Translations under genes and position numbers: made by a program
Shown here: one piece after another, positions 1 through 4,506 of the stretch
How the letters are laid out: each line of letters begins with the position of its first letter
Position numbering within the stretch: position 1 is the stretch's first letter
The notes under the pieces: model-generated
Told to the model about the DNA's origin: nothing
Seen by the model: the letters and a program-made list of their open reading frames with translations, nothing else
The model's database searches: none
Source: Pseudomonadota bacterium
GTDB taxonomy: Bacteria > Pseudomonadota > Gammaproteobacteria > Burkholderiales > Burkholderiaceae_C
DNA: 5,035 nucleotides
NCBI GenBank assembly: GCA_030918015.1
Contig: JAUPTP010000233.1
Span: 1 to 5,035 of the forward strand
Direction of reading: 5' to 3'

Positions 1-116
1 ATGCCGCCGCTCGTCGGGCCCACATGGCCGATCTTGACCACTTCCTGCGCCGAGGCCGAGCCTGCGGCCGCCAGCAGCGCCAGACCAGCGAGCGCGACAT
101 TGAGCTTGTGATTCAT
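1..116 (-). CDS. Branched-chain amino-acid ABC transporter substrate-binding protein (LivK-type), N-terminal fragment
   Basis: Only the first 38 codons are present; the gene runs off the left edge. The product starts MNHKLNVALAGLALLAAAG, a short basic n-region followed by a Leu/Ala hydrophobic core (about residues 5-18). It ends in a SASA|Q signal-peptidase I site, with cleavage predicted after residue 23. The mature start QEVVKIGHVGPTSGG is typical of periplasmic type 1 binding proteins of the LivK/HAAT family, where the first beta strand reads 'vkIGhvgPlSG'. Such proteins capture Leu/Ile/Val, other amino acids or small organic acids in the periplasm and deliver them to a LivHMGF-type importer. 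The start is supported by GGAGA at 124-128 (minus strand), 7 bases upstream of the ATG. The ligand cannot be told from this fragment. The gene reads away from the origin-like region to its right. Confidence 0.85.
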   Translation of the reverse strand, partial: MNHKLNVALAGLALLAAAGSASAQEVVKIGHVGPTSGG

Positions 117-207
117 CTGGAAGTCTCCGCGAAAGGGGAAAGAGAAATGGATGCAGGGTTGCGGCGTCGAGGCTTTCAAGATGCGTGCCAAGCCATCGGC
201 AAGGCGC

Positions 208-234
208 CAGCGGATCGCTGAGGCATCAGCGCTG
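208..234. repeat. Nested small inverted repeats (CAGCG/CGCTG)
   Basis: CAGCG (208-212) pairs with CGCTG (216-220) around a 3-base loop. CGCTGA (216-221) also pairs with TCAGCG (226-231) around GGCA, and a third CGCTG follows at 230-234. The two stems share an arm and are mutually exclusive. The block lies about 95 bases upstream of the minus-strand binding-protein start, so it could be an operator or a leader structure. It may also be chance in GC-rich DNA. Confidence 0.3.
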
Positions 235-365
235 GCGTGCTGCGTGTGCGCCGTTCCGTTCCGCGCGGTTTCGCATCATGCGCCATCTGGGCCGGCTTTC
301 CTTCAAGACCTCAGAACCGGTGCCGTCCTGCTGAGCCGGGAATCCTGTGCTCTTCTCGATCTGCC

Positions 366-395
366 GAAGTCCCTGTGTGCCGGGTCTTCTTTTTT
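366..395 (+). terminator. Possible rho-independent terminator on the left flank of the origin-like region
   Basis: GAAG-T-CCC (366-373) pairs with GGG-T-CTTC (382-389) around an 8-base loop, giving seven base pairs with one internal T-T mismatch. Six T residues follow at 390-395. This fits an intrinsic terminator for rightward transcription. No plus-strand gene is recognisable upstream of it in the window, so it would end either an unrecognised small transcript or read-through. It sits about 35 bases left of the AT-rich unwinding-like segment, where stopping transcription could protect an origin. The stem is modest, so confidence is limited. Confidence 0.35.
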
Positions 396-430
396 CGGCT
401 TGGGTCTCGGGAGGACTTTTCCCTGTCTTC

Positions 431-461
431 TTATGTATTTATAGATAGTACATAGTAGTAG
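431..461 (-). other. DNA-unwinding-element-like AT island with DnaA-trio-like triplets
   Basis: Bases 431-460 are 24 of 30 A/T in an otherwise strongly GC-rich window. On the minus strand, reading from 461, CTACTACTATGTACTAT runs into CTATAAATACATAA. There are three consecutive CTA triplets (461-453), with further CTA words at 448-446 and 444-442. CTA on this strand is TAG on the other, which is the 3'-GAT-5' DnaA-trio that guides DnaA filament growth on single-stranded DNA in B. subtilis. The triplets are separated from the DnaA box at 476-484 by 14 bases that include GGCCGCCC, the expected order of the basal unwinding system. Confidence 0.6.
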
Positions 462-475
462 AGGGCGGCCATTTC

Positions 476-484
476 TGTGGACAA
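476..484 (-). promoter_or_regulatory. DnaA box, trio-proximal
   Basis: On the minus strand this reads TTGTCCACA, one mismatch (G for A at position 3) from TTATCCACA. It points toward the GC block, triplets and AT-rich segment on its left, the correct polarity for loading DnaA onto the trios. TTGTYCACA variants recur at 694-702 and 1225-1233, which suggests a lineage-preferred variant rather than decay. Confidence 0.6.
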
Positions 485-502
485 GTCGGTTTTTCCTTTC
501 AA

Positions 503-515
503 AATCAATCACTTG
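503..515 (+). promoter_or_regulatory. IHF-binding-site-like palindrome
   Basis: AATCAATCACTTG matches the IHF consensus WATCAANNNNTTR at every defined position. The site sits in a perfect 6-base inverted repeat (AATCAA / TTGATT, 503-508 and 513-518), so the opposite strand also matches the consensus. A T-rich run (490-499) lies on its 5' side, where IHF sites often have an A/T tract. It lies between DnaA boxes 476-484 and 531-539, much as IHF lies beside R1 in E. coli oriC. Binding is inferred from sequence only. Confidence 0.55.
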
Positions 516-530
516 ATTCATGGCGAACCC

Positions 531-539
531 TGTGGATGA
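531..539 (-). promoter_or_regulatory. DnaA box-like site
   Basis: TGTGGATGA on the plus strand is TCATCCACA on the minus strand, one mismatch from TTATCCACA (C for T at position 2). It has the same orientation as the box at 476-484, and the two flank the IHF-like palindrome. A much weaker copy (AGTGGATTG, 543-551) lies immediately to the right. Confidence 0.5.
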
Positions 540-691
540 CCCAGTGGATTGGCTTGGGAGAGAATGACAACAACTTGGCGATGTCGAAAGTTCTCCAGAC
601 TTGTTCGCCCTCTATCCTCTGCTTGCTCACAGGGTTGTCCCCACAAGACGGGCGGATCGTGACCGATGTCACTGATTTGCCACTTCGGGCA

Positions 692-706
692 GGTTGTTCA
701 CAGCTT
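692..706 (+). repeat. 15-base inverted repeat, left copy (contains a DnaA box)
   Basis: GGTTGTTCACAGCTT here is repeated exactly in inverted orientation at 1221-1235, on the far side of the SET gene. The core TTGTTCACA (694-702) is a DnaA box with one mismatch. The identity extends beyond the 9-base box by two bases on one side and four on the other, then stops at both ends. Confidence 0.6.
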
Positions 707-727
707 CTTATTCACAGCACTGGATAA
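694..727 (+). promoter_or_regulatory. Cluster of three DnaA boxes, including one perfect match
   Basis: Three sites lie close together: TTGTTCACA (694-702, plus, one mismatch), TTATTCACA (708-716, plus, perfect to TTWTNCACA), and TTATCCAGT read on the minus strand (719-727, two mismatches at the end). The first two are direct repeats 14 bases apart and the third is inverted. This is the right-hand cluster of the origin-like region. It also lies about 85-115 bases upstream of the SET gene start, so DnaA might influence transcription of that gene. No confident -35/-10 pair was found here. Confidence 0.6.
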
Positions 728-797
728 CTCGGGCTCGCGTCGTCGCCCGGGTCCGGCCCAGGGTCGGCAACCCGTACCATCGGGTCTTCGAATGATC

Positions 798-802
798 GGG
801 GA
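798..802 (+). promoter_or_regulatory. Ribosome binding site deciding the SET-gene start
   Basis: GGGGA lies 7 bases before the ATG at 810. The in-frame ATG at 792, 18 bases upstream, has no comparable site, and a farther in-frame ATG at 666 would place DnaA boxes inside the coding region. The start at 810 is therefore preferred. Confidence 0.55.
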
Positions 803-809
803 ACCGTCC

Positions 810-1229
810 ATGGGCACACCTGCCAACCCTCAGAAATATGCTGTCCTCAATGCCCCGAGTCCGATCGATGGCACGGGGGCCTTCGCGGCCGAAGCCATCC
901 CGGCGCGGCGCAAGATCGGCGAGATCCGCGGGGAGGCGATCAGCGTCCAGGAAGCCCGAGAGCGCGTGAAGAATGTCGATCGCATCATGATGGTCGAAAT
1001 TTCCGACAGAAAGGCGATCGATGCCTCTCGTTCGATGGATCCGCTGCGGTTCACGAATCACTGCTGTCGCCCCAATGCGGTGCTCCGCATCCGGCAGGGC
1101 CGGGTCGAGATCCACTCGATGCGCGACATCGCCCAGGGCGAGGAAATCACCTGCGACTATGGCGAGACGCATCATGAGGGCGGCATGACCTGTCAGTGCG
1201 GTGTGCCCGGATGCGTGGGAAAGCTGTGA
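810..1229 (+). CDS. Compact SET-domain protein-lysine methyltransferase with post-SET motif
   Basis: The 139-residue product is essentially one SET domain plus a post-SET tail. Visible motifs are GTGAFAAEAIPA (21-32; the N-terminal GxG strand of the SAM pocket), RFTNHCCRPN (80-89; the family's RFxNHSCxPN pseudoknot motif), GEEITCDYG (110-118; with Y117 as the expected catalytic tyrosine) and CQCGVPGC (128-135). The last is the CxCx4C post-SET signature, whose three cysteines normally bind zinc together with the Cys of NHSC, here C86. The family transfers methyl groups from SAM to lysines of proteins. Odd points: the usual Ser of NHSC is Cys (C85), and there is no chromatin-reader domain or signal peptide, so it is probably cytoplasmic. 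The gene is less GC-biased than lrp or purT, which is compatible with transfer but also with its position. DnaA-box-like clusters lie on both sides, and the right one overlaps its stop codon. The substrate is unknown; methylation of a nucleoid or ribosomal protein is conceivable. Confidence 0.85.
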   Translation: MGTPANPQKYAVLNAPSPIDGTGAFAAEAIPARRKIGEIRGEAISVQEARERVKNVDRIMMVEISDRKAIDASRSMDPLRFTNHCCRPNAVLRIRQGRVEIHSMRDIAQGEEITCDYGETHHEGGMTCQCGVPGCVGKL

Positions 1230-1235
1230 ACAACC
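1221..1235 (-). repeat. 15-base inverted repeat, right copy (overlaps the SET stop codon)
   Basis: On the minus strand this reads GGTTGTTCACAGCTT, identical to 692-706. It covers the last two SET codons (AAG CTG) and the TGA stop at 1227-1229, so coding and DnaA-box sequence coincide. The two copies bracket the SET gene with 514 bases between them. Confidence 0.6.
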
Positions 1236-1290
1236 CGTGATGAACCGGTGAACAACCGGCCTTGCGCTGTGGACATCCGGTGGACAAGGC
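1225..1290 (-). promoter_or_regulatory. Phased array of four DnaA-box-like repeats downstream of the SET gene
   Basis: GTGAACAACC occurs at 1226-1235 and exactly again at 1248-1257; the related GTGGACATCC lies at 1269-1278 and GTGGACAAGG at 1281-1290. Spacings are 22, 21 and 12 bases, so the first three fall on the same helix face. Read on the minus strand as 9-mers they are TTGTTCACA, TTGTTCACC, ATGTCCACA and TTGTCCACC, with one or two mismatches to TTATNCACA. All have the same orientation. This looks like a second DnaA-binding subregion or an iteron-like array, and lies 115-180 bases upstream of the lrp-family start. The rest of 1230-1404 shows no gene and no confident promoter. Confidence 0.5.
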
Positions 1291-1404
1291 GGGGATATCT
1301 CGCCGCGCCTGCAGGTCGGCGCCTGCGCCGTCACACGACCGTGGTACCGTATGGTTTGGCGCGAGGCCGCGATTGGCGTGCGCCGGAACTGCAATCGTCG
1401 CCCG

Positions 1405-1908
1405 ATGGATCTCGCCCCTTCCTCCACTTCTGCGAGCGCTGCCGCGCCGCCTGTGCTCGACGACATCGACCGGCGCCTCGTCGGTGCGCTGCAGCATCAC
1501 GGTCGAATGACCTTCGATGAACTGGCCGGGCTGGTGCAGCTCTCGGCCTCGGCCGTGCTGCGCCGGGTGCGCCGGCTCGAGGAGGGCGGCGTCATCGCCG
1601 GCTATGCCGCGCTGGTGCCGCCGCAGCGGCTCGGCCTGATGCTCACGGCCTTTGTCGAGCTGCAGCTCGAGCCCGGTGCCGAGGCGGCCGGGCGGCTGGC
1701 GGCGGCCTTGCCGGCGTGGCCGCAGGTGGTCGAGTGCGTTCGGCTGGGCTGCGACCCGAGCCGCTACCTGCTGAAGGTGGTCAGCACCGATCTGGCGCAG
1801 CACGGCCGTTTCGTCGCCGAGCAGCTGCTGACGCTGCCGGGCGTGCGCGACTGCCACGCCCGCTTCGTGCTCGACCAGCTCAAGGCCGGCCCGCCCGCCG
1901 TTGCCTGA
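1405..1908 (+). CDS. Lrp/AsnC-family transcriptional regulator
   Basis: The 167-residue product has the standard two-part layout. A winged helix-turn-helix covers about 18-70: LDDIDRRLVGALQHHGRMTF, then a recognition region LSASAVLRRVRRLEEGGVI (46-64). A RAM ligand-binding domain covers about 80-160 and includes a GCDPSRYLLKV stretch (115-125) and LPGVRDCHARFVLDQLK (144-160). Family members bind amino acids through RAM, assemble into dimers and octamers, and control amino-acid metabolism or transport. The ATG at 1405 gives a family-typical length with a short disordered Ser/Ala/Pro leader. An ATG at 1351 would add 18 Arg-rich residues, and neither start has a clear Shine-Dalgarno site. The target is unknown. 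The LivK-type gene to the left could be one by function, but nothing in the sequence links them. It ends 7 bases from the convergent ppk2. Confidence 0.88.
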   Translation: MDLAPSSTSASAAAPPVLDDIDRRLVGALQHHGRMTFDELAGLVQLSASAVLRRVRRLEEGGVIAGYAALVPPQRLGLMLTAFVELQLEPGAEAAGRLAAALPAWPQVVECVRLGCDPSRYLLKVVSTDLAQHGRFVAEQLLTLPGVRDCHARFVLDQLKAGPPAVA

Positions 1909-1921
1909 GCGCGGCTCAGGC
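1903..1921. terminator. Bidirectional hairpin containing both convergent stop codons
   Basis: GCCTGAGC (1903-1910), loop GCG, then GCTCAGGC (1914-1921) form a perfect 8-base stem. The left arm holds the lrp-family stop TGA (1906-1908); the right arm holds the ppk2 stop, TCA on the plus strand (1916-1918). Because the arms are complementary, the two stops face each other in the stem. There is no T run on either side, so it is not a classical intrinsic terminator. It may act with Rho or stabilise the 3' ends of both transcripts. Confidence 0.5.
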
Positions 1922-3106
1922 CGCGGTGCTGCTGGCGAGCTGGTCCTCGCCGCCGTGCGCGCCGCAGCCCACCAGCGCCGGGCGGCCGACGATCAGCGGA
2001 TCGACCGGCCCGAGCGTGCGCAGATCCTTGCGCGCGTAGGGCAGGCGGTGCAGCACGTAGCGCATCGCGTTCAGGCGCGCGCGCTTCTTGCAGTCCGACT
2101 TGATCACCGTCCACGGCGCGTCGGGCGTGTCGGTGTGCAGGAACATCGCCTCCTTGGCGCGGGTGTAGTCGTCCCACTTGTCGAGGCTGGCCTTGTCGAT
2201 GGGACTCAGCTTCCACTGCTTGAGCGGGTGCGTCTCGCGCTCCTTGAAGCGGCGGCGCTGCTCGGCGCGGCTGACCGAGAACCAGAACTTGAACAGGAAG
2301 ATGCCGTTGCGCGCCAGGTTGCGCTCGAACTCGGGCGCCTCGCGCATGAACTGCTCGTACTGCGCGTCGCTGCAGAAGCCCATGACCCGCTCGACGCCGG
2401 CGCGGTTGTACCAGGAGCGGTCGAACAGCACGATCTCGCCGCGGGTGGGCAGGTGCTGCACATAGCGCTGGAAGTACCACTGGCCGCTCTCGATCTCGCT
2501 GGGCGTCTCGAGCGCCACGACGCGCGCGCCGCGCGGGTTGAGGTGCTCCATGAAGCGCTTGATCGTGCCGCCCTTGCCGGCGGCGTCGCGGCCCTCGAAC
2601 AGGATGACGACGCGCGCGCCGGTCTCCTTGACCCAGGCCTGCAGCTTCAGCAGCTCGACCTGCAGCCGGTACTTCTGCTTCTCGTAGGCCTTGCGCGACA
2701 TCAGGTGCCGGTAGGGATAGGCGCCTTCGCGCCAGCCCGGGGCCAGCTCGGTGTCCGGGTCGACGCCGGGCGCGGCCGGCACGCGCTGCGGTGTCGCCAG
2801 CGAGCCGCGCAGCAGCGCCAGATCGTCCGGCGAGGAGCCGGCGATCAGCGCGCGCAGCTGCGCGCCCCAGACCGCGTCGTCGATCTCGCCGCGCTGGCGC
2901 CGGGCCATCACGTCCGACAGCGCCATCTCGCGCACGGCGACCGCCGCCTCGGTCGCGGCGCCCACCTCGTAGCGCTCCAGGCGGGCGGCGGTGATCGGCG
3001 CGGACTTGTCGGCCATCTCCACGGGTTTGTCCACCGCGGCTTCCACCGGCAGGGCGGTGGCGGGGCGTCGGGTGCGCGGGCGGGCAGGGCGGGGCGAGGT
3101 GGTCAT
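1916..3106 (-). CDS. ppk2: Polyphosphate kinase 2 (class I, single domain)
   Basis: PPK2 enzymes transfer phosphate between polyphosphate and nucleotides, mostly making GTP or ATP from the diphosphates. In the 396-residue product the conserved core runs from about 125 to 360. It includes the Walker A loop EGRDAAGKGGT (171-181), LNPRGARVVALETPS (189-203), WYFQRYVQHLP (210-220), the Walker B/catalytic segment GEIVLFDRSWYNRAGVE (223-239) and HPLKQWKLSPID (293-304). The motif set resembles the single-domain Pseudomonas PA0141 type. About 120 N-terminal residues precede the core; the first 40 are Pro/Arg/Ala-rich and poorly conserved in style. The start is uncertain: ATG at 3106 has no strong Shine-Dalgarno, and ATG at 3016 (366 residues) is an alternative. 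The gene is divergent from purT and convergent with the lrp-family gene. Nucleotide preference cannot be read with confidence. Confidence 0.93.
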   Translation of the reverse strand: MTTSPRPARPRTRRPATALPVEAAVDKPVEMADKSAPITAARLERYEVGAATEAAVAVREMALSDVMARRQRGEIDDAVWGAQLRALIAGSSPDDLALLRGSLATPQRVPAAPGVDPDTELAPGWREGAYPYRHLMSRKAYEKQKYRLQVELLKLQAWVKETGARVVILFEGRDAAGKGGTIKRFMEHLNPRGARVVALETPSEIESGQWYFQRYVQHLPTRGEIVLFDRSWYNRAGVERVMGFCSDAQYEQFMREAPEFERNLARNGIFLFKFWFSVSRAEQRRRFKERETHPLKQWKLSPIDKASLDKWDDYTRAKEAMFLHTDTPDAPWTVIKSDCKKRARLNAMRYVLHRLPYARKDLRTLGPVDPLIVGRPALVGCGAHGGEDQLASSTAA

Positions 3107-3248
3107 GGTGATGGGGGCAGACGCTGTCGGAATGACCGCATCATGAAAATCCCGTCTTCCTCCGTCCTTGCGGAGGGTCAATTCCCGCCCAGCCGTCACA
3201 ATCCCGGCCTGGCCTTTTGCCACTTCCTTCCCACCGTCAGGAGCCCGG
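3107..3248. promoter_or_regulatory. Divergent ppk2-purT intergenic region with a small inverted repeat
   Basis: This 142-base gap should hold promoters for both genes. CCTCCG (3159-3164) pairs with CGGAGG (3171-3176) around a 6-base loop, an operator- or hairpin-like element. On the minus strand TTGACC (3181 to 3176) resembles a -35 for ppk2, but the hexamer at normal spacing (AAGACG) is a poor -10, so no complete promoter is claimed. On the plus strand CACAAT (3197-3202), 46 bases before the purT ATG, could be a -10; no good -35 is seen at 16-18 bases. Confidence 0.35.
3239..3243 (+). promoter_or_regulatory. Ribosome binding site deciding the purT start
   Basis: AGGAG lies 5 bases before the ATG at 3249. 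It favours this start over the in-frame TTG at 3168, whose extra 27 residues have no family counterpart. Confidence 0.7.
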
Positions 3249-4451
3249 ATGAAGCCCATCGGAACCCCGCTGTCCGCCCATGCCACCCGCGTCATGCTGC
3301 TCGGCAGCGGCGAGCTCGGCAAGGAGGTGCTGATCGCGCTGCAGCGCCTCGGCGTCGAGACGATCGCGGTCGACCGCTACGAGAACGCGCCGGGTCAGCA
3401 GGTCGCGCACCACGCCCGCACGATCGCGATGAGCGATGCGGCGCCGCTGCGCGCGCTGATCGAGGCCGAGCGGCCCGACCTGGTGGTGCCCGAGATCGAG
3501 GCGATCGCCACGCCCGAGCTGGAACGGCTCGAGGCCGAGGGCGTCGTGCGCGTCATCCCGACCGCGCGCGCCGCGCGCCTGACGATGGACCGCGAGGGCA
3601 TCCGCCGCCTCGCCGCCGAGACGCTCGGCCTGCCCACCAGCCCCTACCGCTTCTGCGACTCGCTCGAGGAGCTGCAGGCGGCGATCGACGCCGGCATCGG
3701 CTATCCCTGCGTGGTCAAGCCGGTGATGAGCAGCTCCGGCAAGGGCCAGAGCCGGCTCGACGGCCCCGAGGACGTGCGCAAGGCCTGGGACCATGCGATG
3801 GCGGGCGGCCGGGTCAGCCACGGCCGCGTCATCGTCGAGGGCTTCATCGACTTCGACTACGAGATCACGCTGCTGACGGTGCGCGCGTTCGGCGCCGACG
3901 GCCAGGTCGAGACGCACTTCTGCGACCCGATCGGCCACCTGCAGGTGAAGGGCGACTATGTCGAGAGCTGGCAGCCGCATCCGATGCGGCCGGCGGCGCT
4001 GGCCGAGGCGCAGCGCATCGCGCGCGCGGTCACCGACGACCTCGGCGGCCAGGGCCTGTTCGGCGTCGAGCTCTTCGTCCGTGGCGACCAGGTCTGGTTC
4101 AGCGAGGTCAGCCCGCGCCCGCACGACACCGGCATGGTGACGATGTGCACCCAGTGGCAGAACGAGTTCGAGCTGCACGCGCGCGCCATCCTCGGCCTGC
4201 CGGTGGACACCGCGCTGAAGTCGGCCGGCGCCAGCGCGGTCATCTACGGCGGCGTCGAGGCCGAGGGGCTGGTCTTCGACGGCGTCGACGAGGCGCTGCG
4301 GGTGCCGCGCTCCGAGGTGCGCCTGTTCGGCAAGCCCGAGAGCTTCGAGCGCCGGCGCATGGGCGTGGCGCTGGTGCGCGACGAGGACGTCGAGACGGCC
4401 CGCGCACAGGCCCGGCTGGCCGCCTCGAAGGTGCGTCCGCGCCGGGCTTGA
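3249..4451 (+). CDS. purT: Formate-dependent phosphoribosylglycinamide formyltransferase (GAR transformylase 2)
   Basis: PurT makes formyl-GAR from GAR, formate and ATP in the third step of purine synthesis, an alternative to folate-dependent PurN, in the cytoplasm. The 400-residue product is close in length to E. coli PurT (392) and aligns along its whole length. It has [14 protein letters not shown] (14-27; E22 in the GAR site), VPEIEAIAT (80-88; E82), [14 protein letters not shown] (111-124; R115), the ATP-grasp loop [13 protein letters not shown] (155-167), [16 protein letters not shown] (196-211), GLFGVELFV (269-277; E274), [14 protein letters not shown] (285-298; E286, D293) and RLFGKPES (358-365; K362) with R369/R370. 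Metal and substrate ligands known from the E. coli enzyme appear intact, so it should be active. It starts with the E. coli-like segment [19 protein letters not shown]. proQ follows 55 bases downstream in the same direction and could be partly co-transcribed. Confidence 0.97.
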   Translation: MKPIGTPLSAHATRVMLLGSGELGKEVLIALQRLGVETIAVDRYENAPGQQVAHHARTIAMSDAAPLRALIEAERPDLVVPEIEAIATPELERLEAEGVVRVIPTARAARLTMDREGIRRLAAETLGLPTSPYRFCDSLEELQAAIDAGIGYPCVVKPVMSSSGKGQSRLDGPEDVRKAWDHAMAGGRVSHGRVIVEGFIDFDYEITLLTVRAFGADGQVETHFCDPIGHLQVKGDYVESWQPHPMRPAALAEAQRIARAVTDDLGGQGLFGVELFVRGDQVWFSEVSPRPHDTGMVTMCTQWQNEFELHARAILGLPVDTALKSAGASAVIYGGVEAEGLVFDGVDEALRVPRSEVRLFGKPESFERRRMGVALVRDEDVETARAQARLAASKVRPRRA

Positions 4452-4462
4452 CGAGAGTCGGC

Positions 4463-4468
4463 CACAAT
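4463..4468 (+). promoter_or_regulatory. Possible -10 element upstream of proQ
   Basis: CACAAT, 38 bases before the proQ ATG, sits in GCCACAATCGCGT. A similar word, GTCACAATCCCGG, lies 46 bases before the purT ATG. The shared word and position suggest a lineage-style -10. TTGACG at 4448-4453 is too close (9 bases) to be the matching -35, so the promoter is incomplete as read. Confidence 0.25.
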
Positions 4469-4506
4469 CGCGTCCTTTCCGTCTTCATTTCCGTTCACCG
4501 AGCGCC

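Larger units (their letters stand above)
117..427. other. Intergenic region with no convincing gene; leader of the left gene
   Basis: Several short open frames cross this stretch on both strands, but none gives a recognisable protein, and they overlap each other as expected from GC-rich chance frames. It holds the 5' leader of the minus-strand binding-protein gene, a small set of nested inverted repeats near 208-234, and a terminator-like hairpin with a T run at 366-395. No clear sigma-70 promoter was found for the minus-strand gene. No DnaA-box-like words were seen here, in contrast to the next 300 bases. Confidence 0.5.
428..727. other. Putative chromosomal replication origin (oriC-like region)
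   Basis: Within about 300 bases, read leftward on the minus strand from box 476-484, one sees a DnaA box (TTGTCCACA), a GC block (GGCCGCCC, 470 to 463), repeated CTA triplets (461 to 446) and an AT-rich segment down to 431. To the right lie an IHF consensus (503-515), a DnaA box (531-539) and a cluster at 694-727 containing one perfect TTWTNCACA box. This resembles known origins: the box / GC cluster / DnaA-trio unit of Bacillus subtilis and the unwinding element / box R1 / IHF order of Escherichia coli. No protein gene fits the region. Flanking genes mostly read away from it. Oddities: dnaA, dnaN, gidA and par genes are not in the window, most boxes have one mismatch, and only one GATC occurs, so Dam/SeqA-type control is not suggested. 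Alternatives are a DnaA-titration locus or the origin of a second replicon. Confidence 0.65.

Noticed and set aside
151..521. Several overlapping short frames (72-97 codons) in the gap left of the SET gene
   Set aside because: They have no family resemblance and no consistent ribosome binding sites, and two run into the AT-rich origin-like segment.
637..645. GTCCCCACA as a DnaA box
   Set aside because: It has three mismatches to TTATCCACA. The surrounding TTGT-CCCC-ACAA inverted repeat is noted but too short to call.
654..657. GATC as evidence of Dam/SeqA control of the origin
   Set aside because: Only one GATC occurs in 428-727; E. coli-like control needs a dense cluster.
770..785. ACCCG/CGGGT inverted repeat upstream of the SET gene
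   Set aside because: A 5-base stem with a 6-base loop and no T run is common by chance in GC-rich DNA.
708..1466. A 252-codon minus-strand frame opposite the SET gene
   Set aside because: It lies antisense to clear SET motifs, covers DnaA-box sequences and shows no recognisable protein family.
3237..4178. A 313-codon minus-strand frame opposite purT
   Set aside because: It is antisense to well-conserved PurT motifs, its composition is His/Asp/Arg/Ala-rich without a recognisable domain, and it has no credible ribosome binding site.
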